A stretch of 64,000 nucleotides of DNA from Phalacrocorax aristotelis (taxonomy: Eukaryota > Chordata > Aves > Suliformes > Phalacrocoracidae): NCBI RefSeq assembly GCF_949628215.1, contig NW_027441200.1, positions 48,826-112,825 of the forward strand, given 5' to 3'. Shown here in pieces: positions 1 through 10,799 of the stretch (its first letter is position 1; each line of letters opens with the position of its first letter). The translations under genes were made by a program, and so were the position numbers. Under the pieces are notes generated by a model. The model was not told where the DNA came from. It searched no databases and saw nothing but the letters and a program-made list of their open reading frames with translations.

Positions 1-3000
1 TTTTGCCGCCGCACGCCATGTCGCAGGCCGGATCCGGCCCGGTTTTGCCGCCGCACGCCATGTCGCAGGCCAGATCCGGCCCGGTTTTTGCCGCCGCACG
101 CCATGTCGCAGGCCGGATCCGGCCCGGTTTTGCCGCGGCATGCCATTTCGCAGGCCGGATCCGGCCCGGTTTTGCCGCCGCACGCCATGTCGCAGGCCGG
201 ATCCGGCCCGGTTTTGCGGCGGCACGCCATTTCGGAGGCCGGATCCGGCCCGGTTTTGCCGCGGCACGCCATTTCGCAGGCCGGATCCGGCCCGGTTTTG
301 CCGCCGCACACCATTTCGGAGGCCGGATCCGGCTCGGTTTTGCCGCGGCACGCCATTTCGCAGGCCGGATCCGGCCCGGTTTTGCCGCCGCACGCCATTT
401 CGCAGGCCGGATCCGGCCCCGTTTTGACGCGGCACGCCATTTCGGAGGCCGGATCCGGGCCGGTTTTGCCGCGGCACGCCATTTCGGAGGCCGGATCCGG
501 CCCGGTTTTGCCGCCGCACACCATTTCGGAGGCCGGATCCGGCCCGGTTTTGCCGCAGCACGCCATTTCGCAGGCCGGATCCGGCCCAGTTTTGCCGCGG
601 CACGCCATTTCGCAGGCCGGATCCGGCCCGGTTTTGCCGCCGCACGCCATTTCGCAGGCCGGATCCGGCCCCGTTTTGACGCGGCACGCCATTTCGGAGG
701 CCGGATCCGGCCCGGTTTTGCCGCGGCACGCCATTTCGCAGGCCGAATCCGGCCCCGTTTTGACGCGGCACGCCATTTCGGAGGCCGGATCCGGGCCGCT
801 TTTGCCGCCACACGGCATTTCGGAGGCCGGATCTGGCCCGGTTTTGCCGCGGCACGCCATTTGGCAGGCCGAATCCGGCCCGGTTTTGACGCGGCACGCC
901 ATTTCGGAGGCCGGATCCGGCCCGGTTTTGCCGCCGCACGCCATTTCGCAGGCCGGATCCGGCCCGGTTTTGCCGCCGCACGCCATTTCGCAGGCCGGAT
1001 CCGGGCCGGTTTTGCCGCCGCACGCCATTTCGCAGGCCGGATCCGGCCCGGTTTTGCCGCGGCACGCCATTTCGCAGGCCGGATCCGGCCCGGTTTTGCC
1101 GCGGCACGCCATTTCGCAGGCCGGATCCGGCCCGGTTTTGCCGCGGCACGCCATTTCGGAGGCCGGATCCGGCCCGGTTTTGCCGCGGCACGCCATTTCG
1201 CAGGCCGGATCCGGCCCGGTTTTGCCGCCGCACGCCATGTCGCAGGCCGGATCCGGCCCGGTTTTGCCGCGGCACGCCATTTCGCAGGCCGGATCCGGGC
1301 CGGTTTTGCCGCCGCACGCCATTTCGCAGGCCGGATCCGGGCCGGTTTTGCCGCCGCACGCCATGTCGCAGGCCGGATCCGGCCCGGTTTTGCCGCGGCA
1401 CGCCATTTGGCAGGCCGAATCCGGCCCCGTTTTGACGCGGCACGCCATTTCGGAGGCCGGATCCGGCCCGGTTTTGCCGCGGCACGCCATTTCGCAGGCC
1501 GGATCCGGCCCCGTTTTGCCGCCGCACGCCATTTCGCAGGCCGGATCCGGCCCGGTTTTGCCGCCGCACGCCATTTCGCAGGCCGGATCCGGCCCGGTTT
1601 TGCCGCCGCACGCCATTTCGCAGGCCGGATCCGGGCCGGTTTTGCCGCCGCACGCCATTTCGCAGGCCGGATCCGGCCCCGTTTTGCCGCGGCACGCCAT
1701 TTCGCAGGCCGGATCCGGCGCGGTTTTGCCGCGGCACGCCATTTCGCAGGCCGGATTCGGCCCGGTTTTGCCGCGGCACGCCATTTTGCAGGCCGGATCC
1801 GGCCCGGTTTTGCCGCGGCACGCCATTTTGCAGGCCGGATCCGGGCCGGTTTGCCGCGGCACGCCATTTCGCAGGCCGGATCCGGCCCGGTTTTGACGCG
1901 GCACGCCATTTCGCAGGCCGGATCTGGCCCGGTTTTGCCGCGGCACGCCATTTCGCAGGCCGGATCCGGCCCGGTTTTGCCGCGGCACGCCATTTGGCAG
2001 GCCGGATCCGGCCCGGTTTTGCCGCGGCACGCCATGTCGCAGGCCGGATCCGGCCCGGTTTTGCCGCGGCACGCCATTTCGCAGGCCGGATCTGGCCCGG
2101 TTTTGCCGCCGCACGCTATGTCGCAGGCCGGATCCGGCCCGGTTTTGCCGCCGCACGCCATTTCGCAGGCCGGATCCGGCCCGGTTTTGCCGCGGCACGC
2201 CATGTCGCAGGCCGGATCCGGCCCGGTTTTGCCGCGGCACGCCATTTGGCAGGCCGAATCCGGCCCCGTTTTGACGCGGCACGCCATTTCGGAGGCCGGA
2301 TCCGGCCCGGTTTTGCCGCGGCACGCCATTTCGCAGGCCGGATCCGGCCACGTTTTGCCGCGGCACGCCATTTCGCAGGCCGGATCCGGCCCGGTTTTGC
2401 CGCGGCACGCCATTTCGCAGGCCGGATCCGGCCCCGTTTTGCCGCCGCACGCCATTTCGCAGGCCGGATCCGGCCCGGTTTTGCCGCCGCACGCCATTTC
2501 GCAGGCCGGATCCGGCCCGGTTTTGCCGCCGCACGCCATTTCGCAGGCCGGATCCGGGCCGGTTTTGCCGCCGCACGCCATTTCGCAGGCCGGATCCGGC
2601 CCCGTTTTGCCGCGGCACGCCATTTCGCAGGCCGGATCCGGCGCGGTTTTGCCGCGGCACGCCATTTCGCAGGCCGGATCCGGCCCGGTTTTGCCGCGGC
2701 ACGCCATTTTGCAGGCCGGATCCGGCCCGGTTTTGCCGCGGCACGCCATTTTGCAGGCCGGATCCGGGCCGGTTTGCCGCGGCACGCCATTTCGCAGGCC
2801 GGATCCGGCCCGGTTTTGCCGCGGCACGCCATTTCGCAGGCCGGATCTGGCCCGGTTTTGCCGCGGCACGCCATTTCGCAGGCCGGATCCGGCCCGGTTT
2901 TGCCGCGGCACGCCATTTGGCAGGCCGGATCCGGCCCGGTTTTGCCGCGGCACGCCATGTCGCAGGCCGGATCCGGCCCGGTTTTGCCGCGGCACGCCAT

Positions 3001-4846
3001 TTCGCAGGCCGGATCTGGCCCGGTTTTGCCGCCGCACGCTATGTCGCAGGCCGGATCCGGCCCGGTTTTGCCGCCGCACGCCATTTCGCAGGCCGGATCC
3101 GGCCCGGTTTTGCCGCGGCACGCCATTTCGCAGGCCGGATCCGGCCCGGTTTTGCCGCCACACGCCATTTCGCAGGCCGGATCCGGCCCGGTTTTGCCGC
3201 GGCACGCCATTTCGCAGGCCGGATCCGGCCCGGTTTTGCCACCACACGCCATTTCGCAGGCCGGATCCGGCCCGGTTTTGCCGTCGCACGCCATTTCGCA
3301 GGCCGGATCCGGCCCCGTTTTGACGCGGCACGCCATTTCGCAGGCCGGATCCGGCCCGGTTATGCCGCGGCACGCCATTTCGCAGGCCGGATCCGGCCCG
3401 GTTTTGCCGCGGCACGCCATTTCGGAGGCCGGATCCGGCCCGGTTTTGCCGCCGCACGCCATGTCGCAGGCCGGATCCGGCCCCGTTTTGCCGCGGCACG
3501 CCATTTGGCAGGCCGGATCCGGCCCGGTTTTGCCGCGGCACGCCATTTCGCAGGCCGAATCCGGCCCGGTTTTGCCGCGGCACGCCATTTCGCAGGCCGG
3601 ATCCGGCCCCGTTTTGCCGCGGCACGCCATTTCGCAGGCCGGATCCGGCGCGGTTTTGCCGCGGCACGCCATTTCGCAGGCCGGATCCGGCCCGGTTTTG
3701 CCGCCGCACGCCATGTCGCAGGCCGGATCCGGCCCGGTTTTGCCGCGGCACGCCATTTTGCAGGCCGGATCCGGGCCGGTTTGCCGCGGCACGCCATTTC
3801 GCAGGCCGGATCCGGCCCGGTTTTGCCGCCGCACACCATTTCGGAGGCCGGATCCGGCTCGGTTTTGCCGCGGCACGCCATTTCGCAGGCCGAATCCGGC
3901 CCGGTTTTGCCGCGGCACGCCATTTCGCAGGCCGAATCCGGCCCGGTTTTGCCGCGGCACGCCATTTCGCAGGCCGAATCCGGCCCGGTTTTGACGCGGC
4001 ACGCCATTTCGGAGGCCGGATCCGGCCCGGTTTTGCCGCCGCACGCCATGTCGCAGGCCGGATCCGGCCCGGTTTTGCCGCGGCACGCCATTTCGCAGGC
4101 CGGATCCGGCCCCGTTTTGCCGCGGCACGCCATTTCGCAGGCCGGATCCGGCGCGGTTTTGCCGCGGCACGCCATTTCGCAGGCCGGATCCGGCCCGGTT
4201 TTGCCGCCGCACGCCATTTCGCAGGCCGGATCCGGGCCGGTTTTGCCGCCGCACGCCATGTCGCAGGCCGGATCTGGCCCGGTTTTGCCGCGGCACGCCA
4301 TTTCGCAGGCCGGATCCGGCCCCGTTTTGCCGCGGCACGCCATTTCGCAGGCCGGATCCGGCGCGGTTTTGCCGCGGCACGCCATTTCGCAGGCCGGATC
4401 CGGCCCGGTTTTGCCGCCGCACGCCATGTCGCAGGCCGGATCCGGCCCGGTTTTGCCGCGGCACGCCATTTTGCAGGCCGGATCCGGGCCGGTTTGCCGC
4501 GGCACGCCATTTCGCAGGCCGAATCCGGCCCGGTTTTGCCGCGGCACGCCATTTCGCAGGCCGAATCCGGCCCGGTTTTGACGCGGCACGCCATTTCGGA
4601 GGCCGGATCCGGCCCGGTTTTGCCGCCGCACGCCATTTCGCAGGCCGGATCCGGCCCGGTTTTGCCGCGGTACGCCATTTCGGAGGCCGGATCCGGGCCG
4701 GTTTTGCCGCGGCACGCCATTTCGCAGGCCGGATCCGGCCCGGTTTTGCCGCGGCACGCCATTTCGCAGGCCGGATCCGGCCCGGTTTTGCCGCCGCACG
4801 CCTTTTCGCAGGCCAGATCCGGCCCGGTTTTGCCGCCGCACGCCAT
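1..4846. repeat. 42-bp GC-rich tandem satellite (about 115 copies)
   Basis: The whole interval is a head-to-tail array of a 42-bp unit. Each unit contains a run of four T, a CCGCGG/CCGCCG variant, GCACGCCATTTCGCAG, and the 14-bp perfect palindrome GGCCGGATCCGGCC with a BamHI site. Copies differ at a few recurrent positions (TTCGCAG, TTCGGAG or TGTCGCAG; GGCCCGG, GGCCCCG or GGGCCGG; TGCCGCGG, TGCCGCCG or TGACGCGG), and occasional 41- or 43-bp units occur. The array runs off the left window edge and stops at 4846, where the last unit degenerates. Period and GC richness match the 41-42-bp class of avian heterochromatin repeats (chicken CNM, turkey TM, PO41). CNM is the nearest by period, but I cannot verify the sequence match. 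Because 42 is 3 x 14, stop-free frames of up to 1106 codons appear on both strands. They have no coding signature beyond the repeat. Confidence 0.97.
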
Positions 4847-5516
4847 TGTGGCGGTTGGATCCTTAACTGCTGGGCAGATGACTTCAGATGCTCTGCCAGA
4901 AGATATTAAGTGTTGCAGCGGTTAGTGGAAGGCAACATACAAACGACTTTAAGTATTGCTCTTACAATGGGAAATTCCTGCCCGGATGACATAAACTGAA
5001 CTCGTGACTACCGGAAATTCCTGGCAGGACCCTTTGACCTGGTTTGCCGCCTACCACACGTGTCCAACGGGATCCCGTTATGTGTTTCTGCGGTGACTAG
5101 GAGTGGCTGGCAGAACCCCAATAAGTGTTGCACCGACACTGTCGTCTTTACCCATAACGGCCCGGGTTTGCTCCCACACCTAAGGGGTCTCTGCCAGACT
5201 ACATTGCCAGTCCTTTCCCTCCTCCAGCAACACACGAGCAGATGCAGCCTGTGTAAATGGCCTGCATAGCCTCCCACTAAGCAAAAGCTTCCTATTCTCG
5301 CCTAAAGTATTTCCGATAACATTGCTGCTGAAAGCCTCATAACCCAGAATTTCTCCCACACCAAAGGGGAAAAGACGAAAGTTACATCCAGGACTCTGCT
5401 ATTTCTGGTAGAGCAAGCTCATGCACAAGAAAACTTGTTCTCTATTGCTGGCAGTAAATCAAAATGTCCTCTTCGGGGGTAAAAGCATTTTTAGCCAGAA
5501 GGCCTCAGAATAGGGA
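4847..5516. other. Unique spacer between the two satellite arrays
   Basis: No tandem structure, coding frame of note or recognisable transposon end is visible. Base composition is mixed, unlike the GC-rich array on the left and the pyrimidine-rich array on the right. Two short phrases beginning CTCCCACACC (near 5173 and 5355) resemble each other weakly. The left border follows the last broken 42-bp unit. The right border is where similarity to the cassette segment near 22913 begins. Confidence 0.6.
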
Positions 5517-5915
5517 ACTGCAAAAGAGGCAGTGAGCATGGAAGGGAAAGAAGCAGCTGAACGTCTAAATTGTGCCAGCAGCGCTGAGAGCGAGAGTTGC
5601 GGTGATTCCTGGGCTACTGGGCCCCGTTGCCTCTCTTGTGCGTCCTGGGCCCTCCCTGTCCCTCCCCAGCCCGCTCTTTCCTTACCTGCTGCAAAATTAT
5701 TTTTGCGCCCCCGGCACCTTCTTTCTCCGTCTCGCTCTGAGTGGCTCCCTGCCTCCCCGTCTTTTCAGTCCTCGCTGTCCTGTAGCCTGTGGCTACTTTT
5801 TCTTTCTCTGCCTCTCTCTGCCTGGCTCAGGCTCCTTTTTTGTGTATTCCTCCTGCTCTGTCCTGTAGCCTGTCGGTACTTTGTCTTTCTCTGGCTCTCT
5901 TGGTCTGACTCCCTG
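5517..5915. repeat. Diverged left-edge copy of the cassette's pyrimidine-rich segment
   Basis: From AAGAGGCAGTGAGCATGG onward this interval aligns by eye with 22913-23333 and its three sister copies, with clear point differences and small indels. It contains two of the CTGTAGCCTGT anchors, about 70-80 bp apart, of the ~80-bp sub-repeat that underlies the whole array. It is more diverged from the internal copies than they are from one another, as expected of the edge of a tandem array that is not homogenised. Confidence 0.8.
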
Positions 5916-5964
5916 TGTTACCAAAAATCGTGGTAAAACTGGAAACAACTCTGTATCACCATTT
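5916..5964 (-). mobile_element. LTR type B stub (3' end only)
   Basis: About 49 bp match the 3' terminus of the LTR found whole at 23334-23849. The match begins with TGTTACC on + (the reverse complement of an LTR end GGTAACA) and stops where the 946-bp monomer sequence starts. The rest of the LTR is absent. The stub shows that the left edge of the array was joined to the monomer array by a recombination inside this fossil LTR. Confidence 0.75.
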
Positions 5965-8900
5965 GGTCTCTGTCCTGCTCTTCCCCTCTCTGCTGCTTTT
6001 ATTTCTACCTCTGACAGGCTCCCTCTCTGTGTTCTATTTCCATGTTCTCTTTCACGTAGACCCGTGCTGTTTGTTTGTCCTCAACTATCTCTGTCCCGCT
6101 CCTTGCTGCTATGTTTTATTGCCCAATTTCCTCCCTCTCTGTCTTGGTAGCCCGTTGCTGTAGGTTTTTTCACTTGTTTCTTCGTTTGTCTCTGTCTGCC
6201 TCCCAGTGCCGGATCTTTAATTCCTCCTTCCCCGTAGGCCGCTGTTCCTTTTTTCCATACTACATTGTGTTCTCTTTGGCCTCCTTTTCTTATTCATCGG
6301 TTCCCTCCTCGCTGCCCCGTGGCCCGTCCCCATTTTATTGTTGCCTCTCTCCCTCTCTCTGGCTTCTTGCCCCTGTTTTTAAACGTCTTCCCTCTCTTCC
6401 CTTTTGGCCGTGTGATCTTTAGCCTTTCTCCATCTCTTTCCGCCCAGCTCTCCGTGTCTATCGTTAATTCTTCCCTCTCTGCCCTGTAGCCTGTAGCTTT
6501 TGTCCTTTCTGGCTTCCCCATGTCCCTATTTTAGAATTGTTTCGCTCTTCTTTCTGTACGCATTGCGAGTCCTTTTGCTCTCCATCTCCCTTTTGGTGTA
6601 TTTTCTTCTTCCTCTGGCTCCCTGTCCCTAATGGTTAATTCTCTCCCTGCTCATGCTCTGTACCACGTAGCCCCATGGTTTGTTTTGAGGTCTTCCCTAC
6701 CCCGGCCCCTTCCCTCCGTCGTTGGCTCTCTCGGATCCCTGTCCCCGTGGCTTCATTCTTCCCTCTCTGCCCTGTTCTTGTCGCTTTTCTTGTCTTCCTC
6801 CATCTCGCTCGCTCAGCTTTCTGCCCCTATTCTTCTTTCCTCACTCGCTGTTGTGCTGCCTGCCCCAGGTTCTTTGTGCGTTTCCAGCCTGCTCCTCATC
6901 GTTCTTTCTTGGTCTCTGTCCTGCTCTTCCCCTCTTTGCTGCTTTTATCTCCACCTCTGACAGGCTCCCTCTCTGTTCTAATTCCATGTTCTCTTTCACG
7001 TAGACCTGTGCTGTTTGTTTGTCCTCAACTATCTCTGTCCAGCTCCTTGCTGCTATGTTTTATTGCCCAATTTCCTCCCTCTCTGTCTTGGGAGCCCGTT
7101 GCTGTTGGTTTTTTCACTTGTTTCTTCGTTTGTCTCTGTCTGCCTCCCAGTGCCGGATCTTTAATTCCTCCTTCCCCGTAGGCCGCTGTTCCTTTTTTCC
7201 ATACTACATTGTGTTCTCTTTGGCCTCCTTTTCTTATTCATCGGTTCCCTCCTCGCTGCCCCGTGGCCCGTCCCCATTTTATTGTTGCCTCTCTCTCCCT
7301 CTCTCTGGCTTCTTGCCCCTGTTTTTAAACGTCTTCCCTCTCTTCCATTTTGGCCGTGTGATCTTTAGCCTTTCTCCATCTCTTTCCGCCCAGCTCTCTG
7401 TGTCTATCGTTAATTCTTCCCTCTCTGCCCTGTAGCCTGTAGCGTTTGTCCTTTCTGGCTTCCCCATGTCCCTATTTTAGAATTGTTCCGCTCTTCTTTC
7501 TGTACGCATTGCGATTCCTTTTGCTCTCCATCTCCCTTTTGGTGTATTTTCTTTTTCCTCTGGCTCCCTGTCCCTAATGGTTAATTCTCTCCCTGCTCAT
7601 GCTCTGTACCACGTAGCCCCATGGTTTCTTTTGAGGTCTTCCCTACCCCGGCCCCTTCCCTCCGTCGTTGGCTCTCTCGGATCCCTGTCCCCGTGGCTTC
7701 ATTCTTCCCTCTCTGCCCTGTTCTTGTCGCTTTTCTTGTCTTTCTCCATCTCGCTCGGTTCAGCTTTCTGCCCCATTCTTCTTTCCTCCCTCGCTGTTGT
7801 GCTGCCTGCCCCAGGTTCTTTGTGCGTTTCCAGCCTGCTCCTCATCGTTCTTTCTTGGTCTCTGTCCTGCTCTTCCCCTCTTTGCTGCTTTTATCTCCAC
7901 CTCTGACAGGCTCCCTCTCTGTTTTAATTCCATGTTCTCTTTCACGTAGACCTGTGCTGTTTGTTTGTCCTCAACTATCTCTGTCCAGCTCCTTGCTGCT
8001 ATGTTTTATTGCCCAATTTCCTCCCTCTCTGTCTTGGGAGCCCGTTGCTGTTGGTTTTTTCACTTGTTTCTTCGTTTGTCTCTGTCTGCCTCCCAGTGCC
8101 GGATCTTTAATTCCTCCTTCCCCGTAGGCCGCTGTTCCTTTTTTCCATACTACATTGTGTTCTCTTTGGCCTCCTTTTCTTATTCATCGGCTCCCTCCTC
8201 GCTGCCCCGTGGCCCGTCCCCATTTTATTGTTGCCTCTCTCTCCCTCTCTCTGGCTTCTTGCCCCTGTTTTTAAACGTCTTCCCTCTCTTCCATTTTGGC
8301 CGTGTGATCTTTAGCCTTTCTCCATCTCTTTCCGCCCAGCTCTCTGTGTCTATCGTTAATTCTTCCCTCTCTGCCCTGTAGCCTGCAGCGTTTGTCCTTT
8401 CTGGCTTCCCCATGTCCCTATTTTAGAATTGTTCCGCTCTTCTTTCTGTACGCATTGCGATTCCTTTTGCTCTCCATCTCCCTTTTGGTGTATTTTCTTT
8501 TTCCTCTGGCTCCCTGTCCCTAATGGTTAATTCTCTCCCTGCTCATGCTCTGTACCACGTAGCCCCATGGTTTCTTTTGAGGTCTTCCCTACCCCGGCCC
8601 CTTCCCTCCGTCGTTGGCTCTCTCGGATCCCTGTCCCCGTGGCTTCATTCTTCCCTCTCTGCCCTGTTCTTGTCGCTTTTCTTGTCTTTCTCCATCTCGC
8701 TCGGTTCAGCTTTCTGCCCCTATTCTTCTTTCCTCCCTCGCTGTTGTGCTGCCTGCCCCAGGTTCTTTGTGCGTTTCCAGCCTGCTCCTCATCGTTCTTT
8801 CTTGGTCTCTGTCCTGCTCTTCCCCTCTTTGCTGCTTTTATCTCTACCTCTGACAGGCTCCCTCTCTGTTCTAATTCCATGTTCTCTTTCACGTAGACCT

Positions 8901-10799
8901 GTGCTGTTTGTTTGTCCTCAACTATCTCTGTCCAGCTCCTTGCTGCTATGTTTTATTGCCCAATTTCCTCCCTCTCTGTCTTGGTAGCCCGTTGCTGTAG
9001 GTTTTTTCACTTGTTTCTTCGTTTGTCTCTGTCTGCCTCCCAGTGCCGGATCTTTAATTCCTCCTTCCCCGTAGGCCGCTGTTCCTTTTTTCCATACTAC
9101 ATTGTGTTCTCTTTGGCCTCCTTTTCTTATTCATCGGCTCCCTCCTCGCTGCCCCGTGGCCCGTCCCCATTTTATTGTTGCCTCTCTCCCTCTCTCTGGC
9201 TTCTTGCCCCTGTTTTTAAACTTCCTGCCTCTCTTCCCTGTTGGCCGTGTGATCTTTAGCCTTTCTCCATCTCTTTCCGCCCAGCTCTCTGTGTCTATCG
9301 TTAATTCTTCCCTCTCTGCCCTGTAGCCTGTAGCGTTTGTCCTTTCTGGCTTCCCCATGTCCCTATTTTAGAATTGTTTCGCTCTTCTTTCTGTACGCAT
9401 TGCGATTCCTTTTGCTCTCCATCTCCCTTTTGGTGTATTTTCTTTTTCCTCTGGCTCCCTGTCCCTAATGGTTAATTCTCTCCCTGCTCATGCTCTGTAC
9501 CACGTAGCCCCATGGTTTGTTTTGAGGTCTTCCCTACCCCGGCCCCTTCCCTCCGTCGTTGGCTCTCTCGGATCCCTGTCCCCGTGGCTTCATTCTTCCC
9601 TCTCTGCCCTGTTCTTGTCGCTTTTCTTGTCTTTCTCCATCTCGCTCGGTTCAGCTTTCTGCCCCATTCTTCTTTCCTCCCTCGCTGTTGTGCTGCCTGC
9701 CCCAGGTTCTTTGTGCGTTTCCAGCCTGCTCCTCATCGTTCTTTCTTGGTCTCTGTCCTGCTCTTCCCCTCTTTGCTGCTTTTATCTCTACCTCTGACAG
9801 GCTCCCTCTCTGTTCTAATTCCATGTTCTCTTTCACGTAGACCTGTGCTGTTTGTTTGTCCTCAACTATCTCTGTCCAGCTCCTTGCTGCTATGTTTTAT
9901 TGCCCAATTTCCTCCCTCTCTGTCTTGGGAGCCCGTTGCTGTTGGTTTTTTCACTTGTTTCTTCGTTTGTCTCTGTCTGCCTCCCAGTGCCGGATCTTTA
10001 ATTCCTCCTTCCCCGTAGGCCGCTGTTCCTTTTTTCCATACTACATTGTGTTCTCTTTGGCCTCCTTTTCTTATTCATCGGTTCCCTCCTCGCTGCCCCG
10101 TGGCCCGTCCCCATTTTATTGTTGCCTCTCTCTCCCTCTCTCTGGCTTCTTGCCCCTGTTTTTAAACGTCTTCCCTCTCTTCCATTTTGGCCGTGTGATC
10201 TTTAGCCTTTCTCCATCTCTTTCCGCCCAGCTCTCTGTGTCTGTCGTTAATTCTTCCCTCTCTGCCCTGTAGCCTGTAGCGTTTGTCCTTTCTGGCTTCC
10301 CCATGTCCCTATTTTAGAATTGTTCCGCTCTTCTTTCTGTACGCATTGCGATTCCTTTTGCTCTCCATCTCCCTTTTGGTGTATTTTCTTTTTCCTCTGG
10401 CTCCCTGTCCCTAATGGTTAATTCTCTCCCTGCTCATGCTCTGTACCACGTAGCCCCATGGTTTGTTTTGAGGTCTTCCCTACCCCGGCCCCTTCCCTCT
10501 GTCGTTGGCTCTCTCGGCTCCCTGTCCCCGTGGCTTCATTCTTCCCTCTCTGCCCTGTTCTTGTCGCTTTTCTTGTCTTTCTCCATCTCGCTCGGTTCAG
10601 CTTTCTGCCCCTATTCTTCTTTCCTCCCTCGCTGTTGTGCTGCCTGCCCCAGGTTCTTTGTGCGTTTCCAGCCTGCTCCTCATCGTTCTTTCTTGGTCTC
10701 TGTCCTGCTCTTCCCCTCTTTGCTGCTTTTATCTCTACCTCTGACAGGCTCCCTCTCTGTTCTAATTCCATGTTCTCTTTCACGTAGACCTGTGCTGTT

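Noticed and set aside
1-4846. CRISPR-like array of 42-bp repeats
   Set aside because: Units are directly adjacent without unique spacers, and the surrounding sequence is vertebrate.
3-4925. Very long open frames (up to 1106 codons) over the 42-bp satellite on both strands
   Set aside because: The period is a multiple of three and the unit has no stop in several frames, so long frames are automatic. The predicted proteins are simple 14-residue repeats with no initiation context, no frame preference and no domain.
4847-5516. Promoter, transposon or gene in the spacer between arrays
   Set aside because: No motif cluster, terminal repeats or convincing coding frame could be seen.
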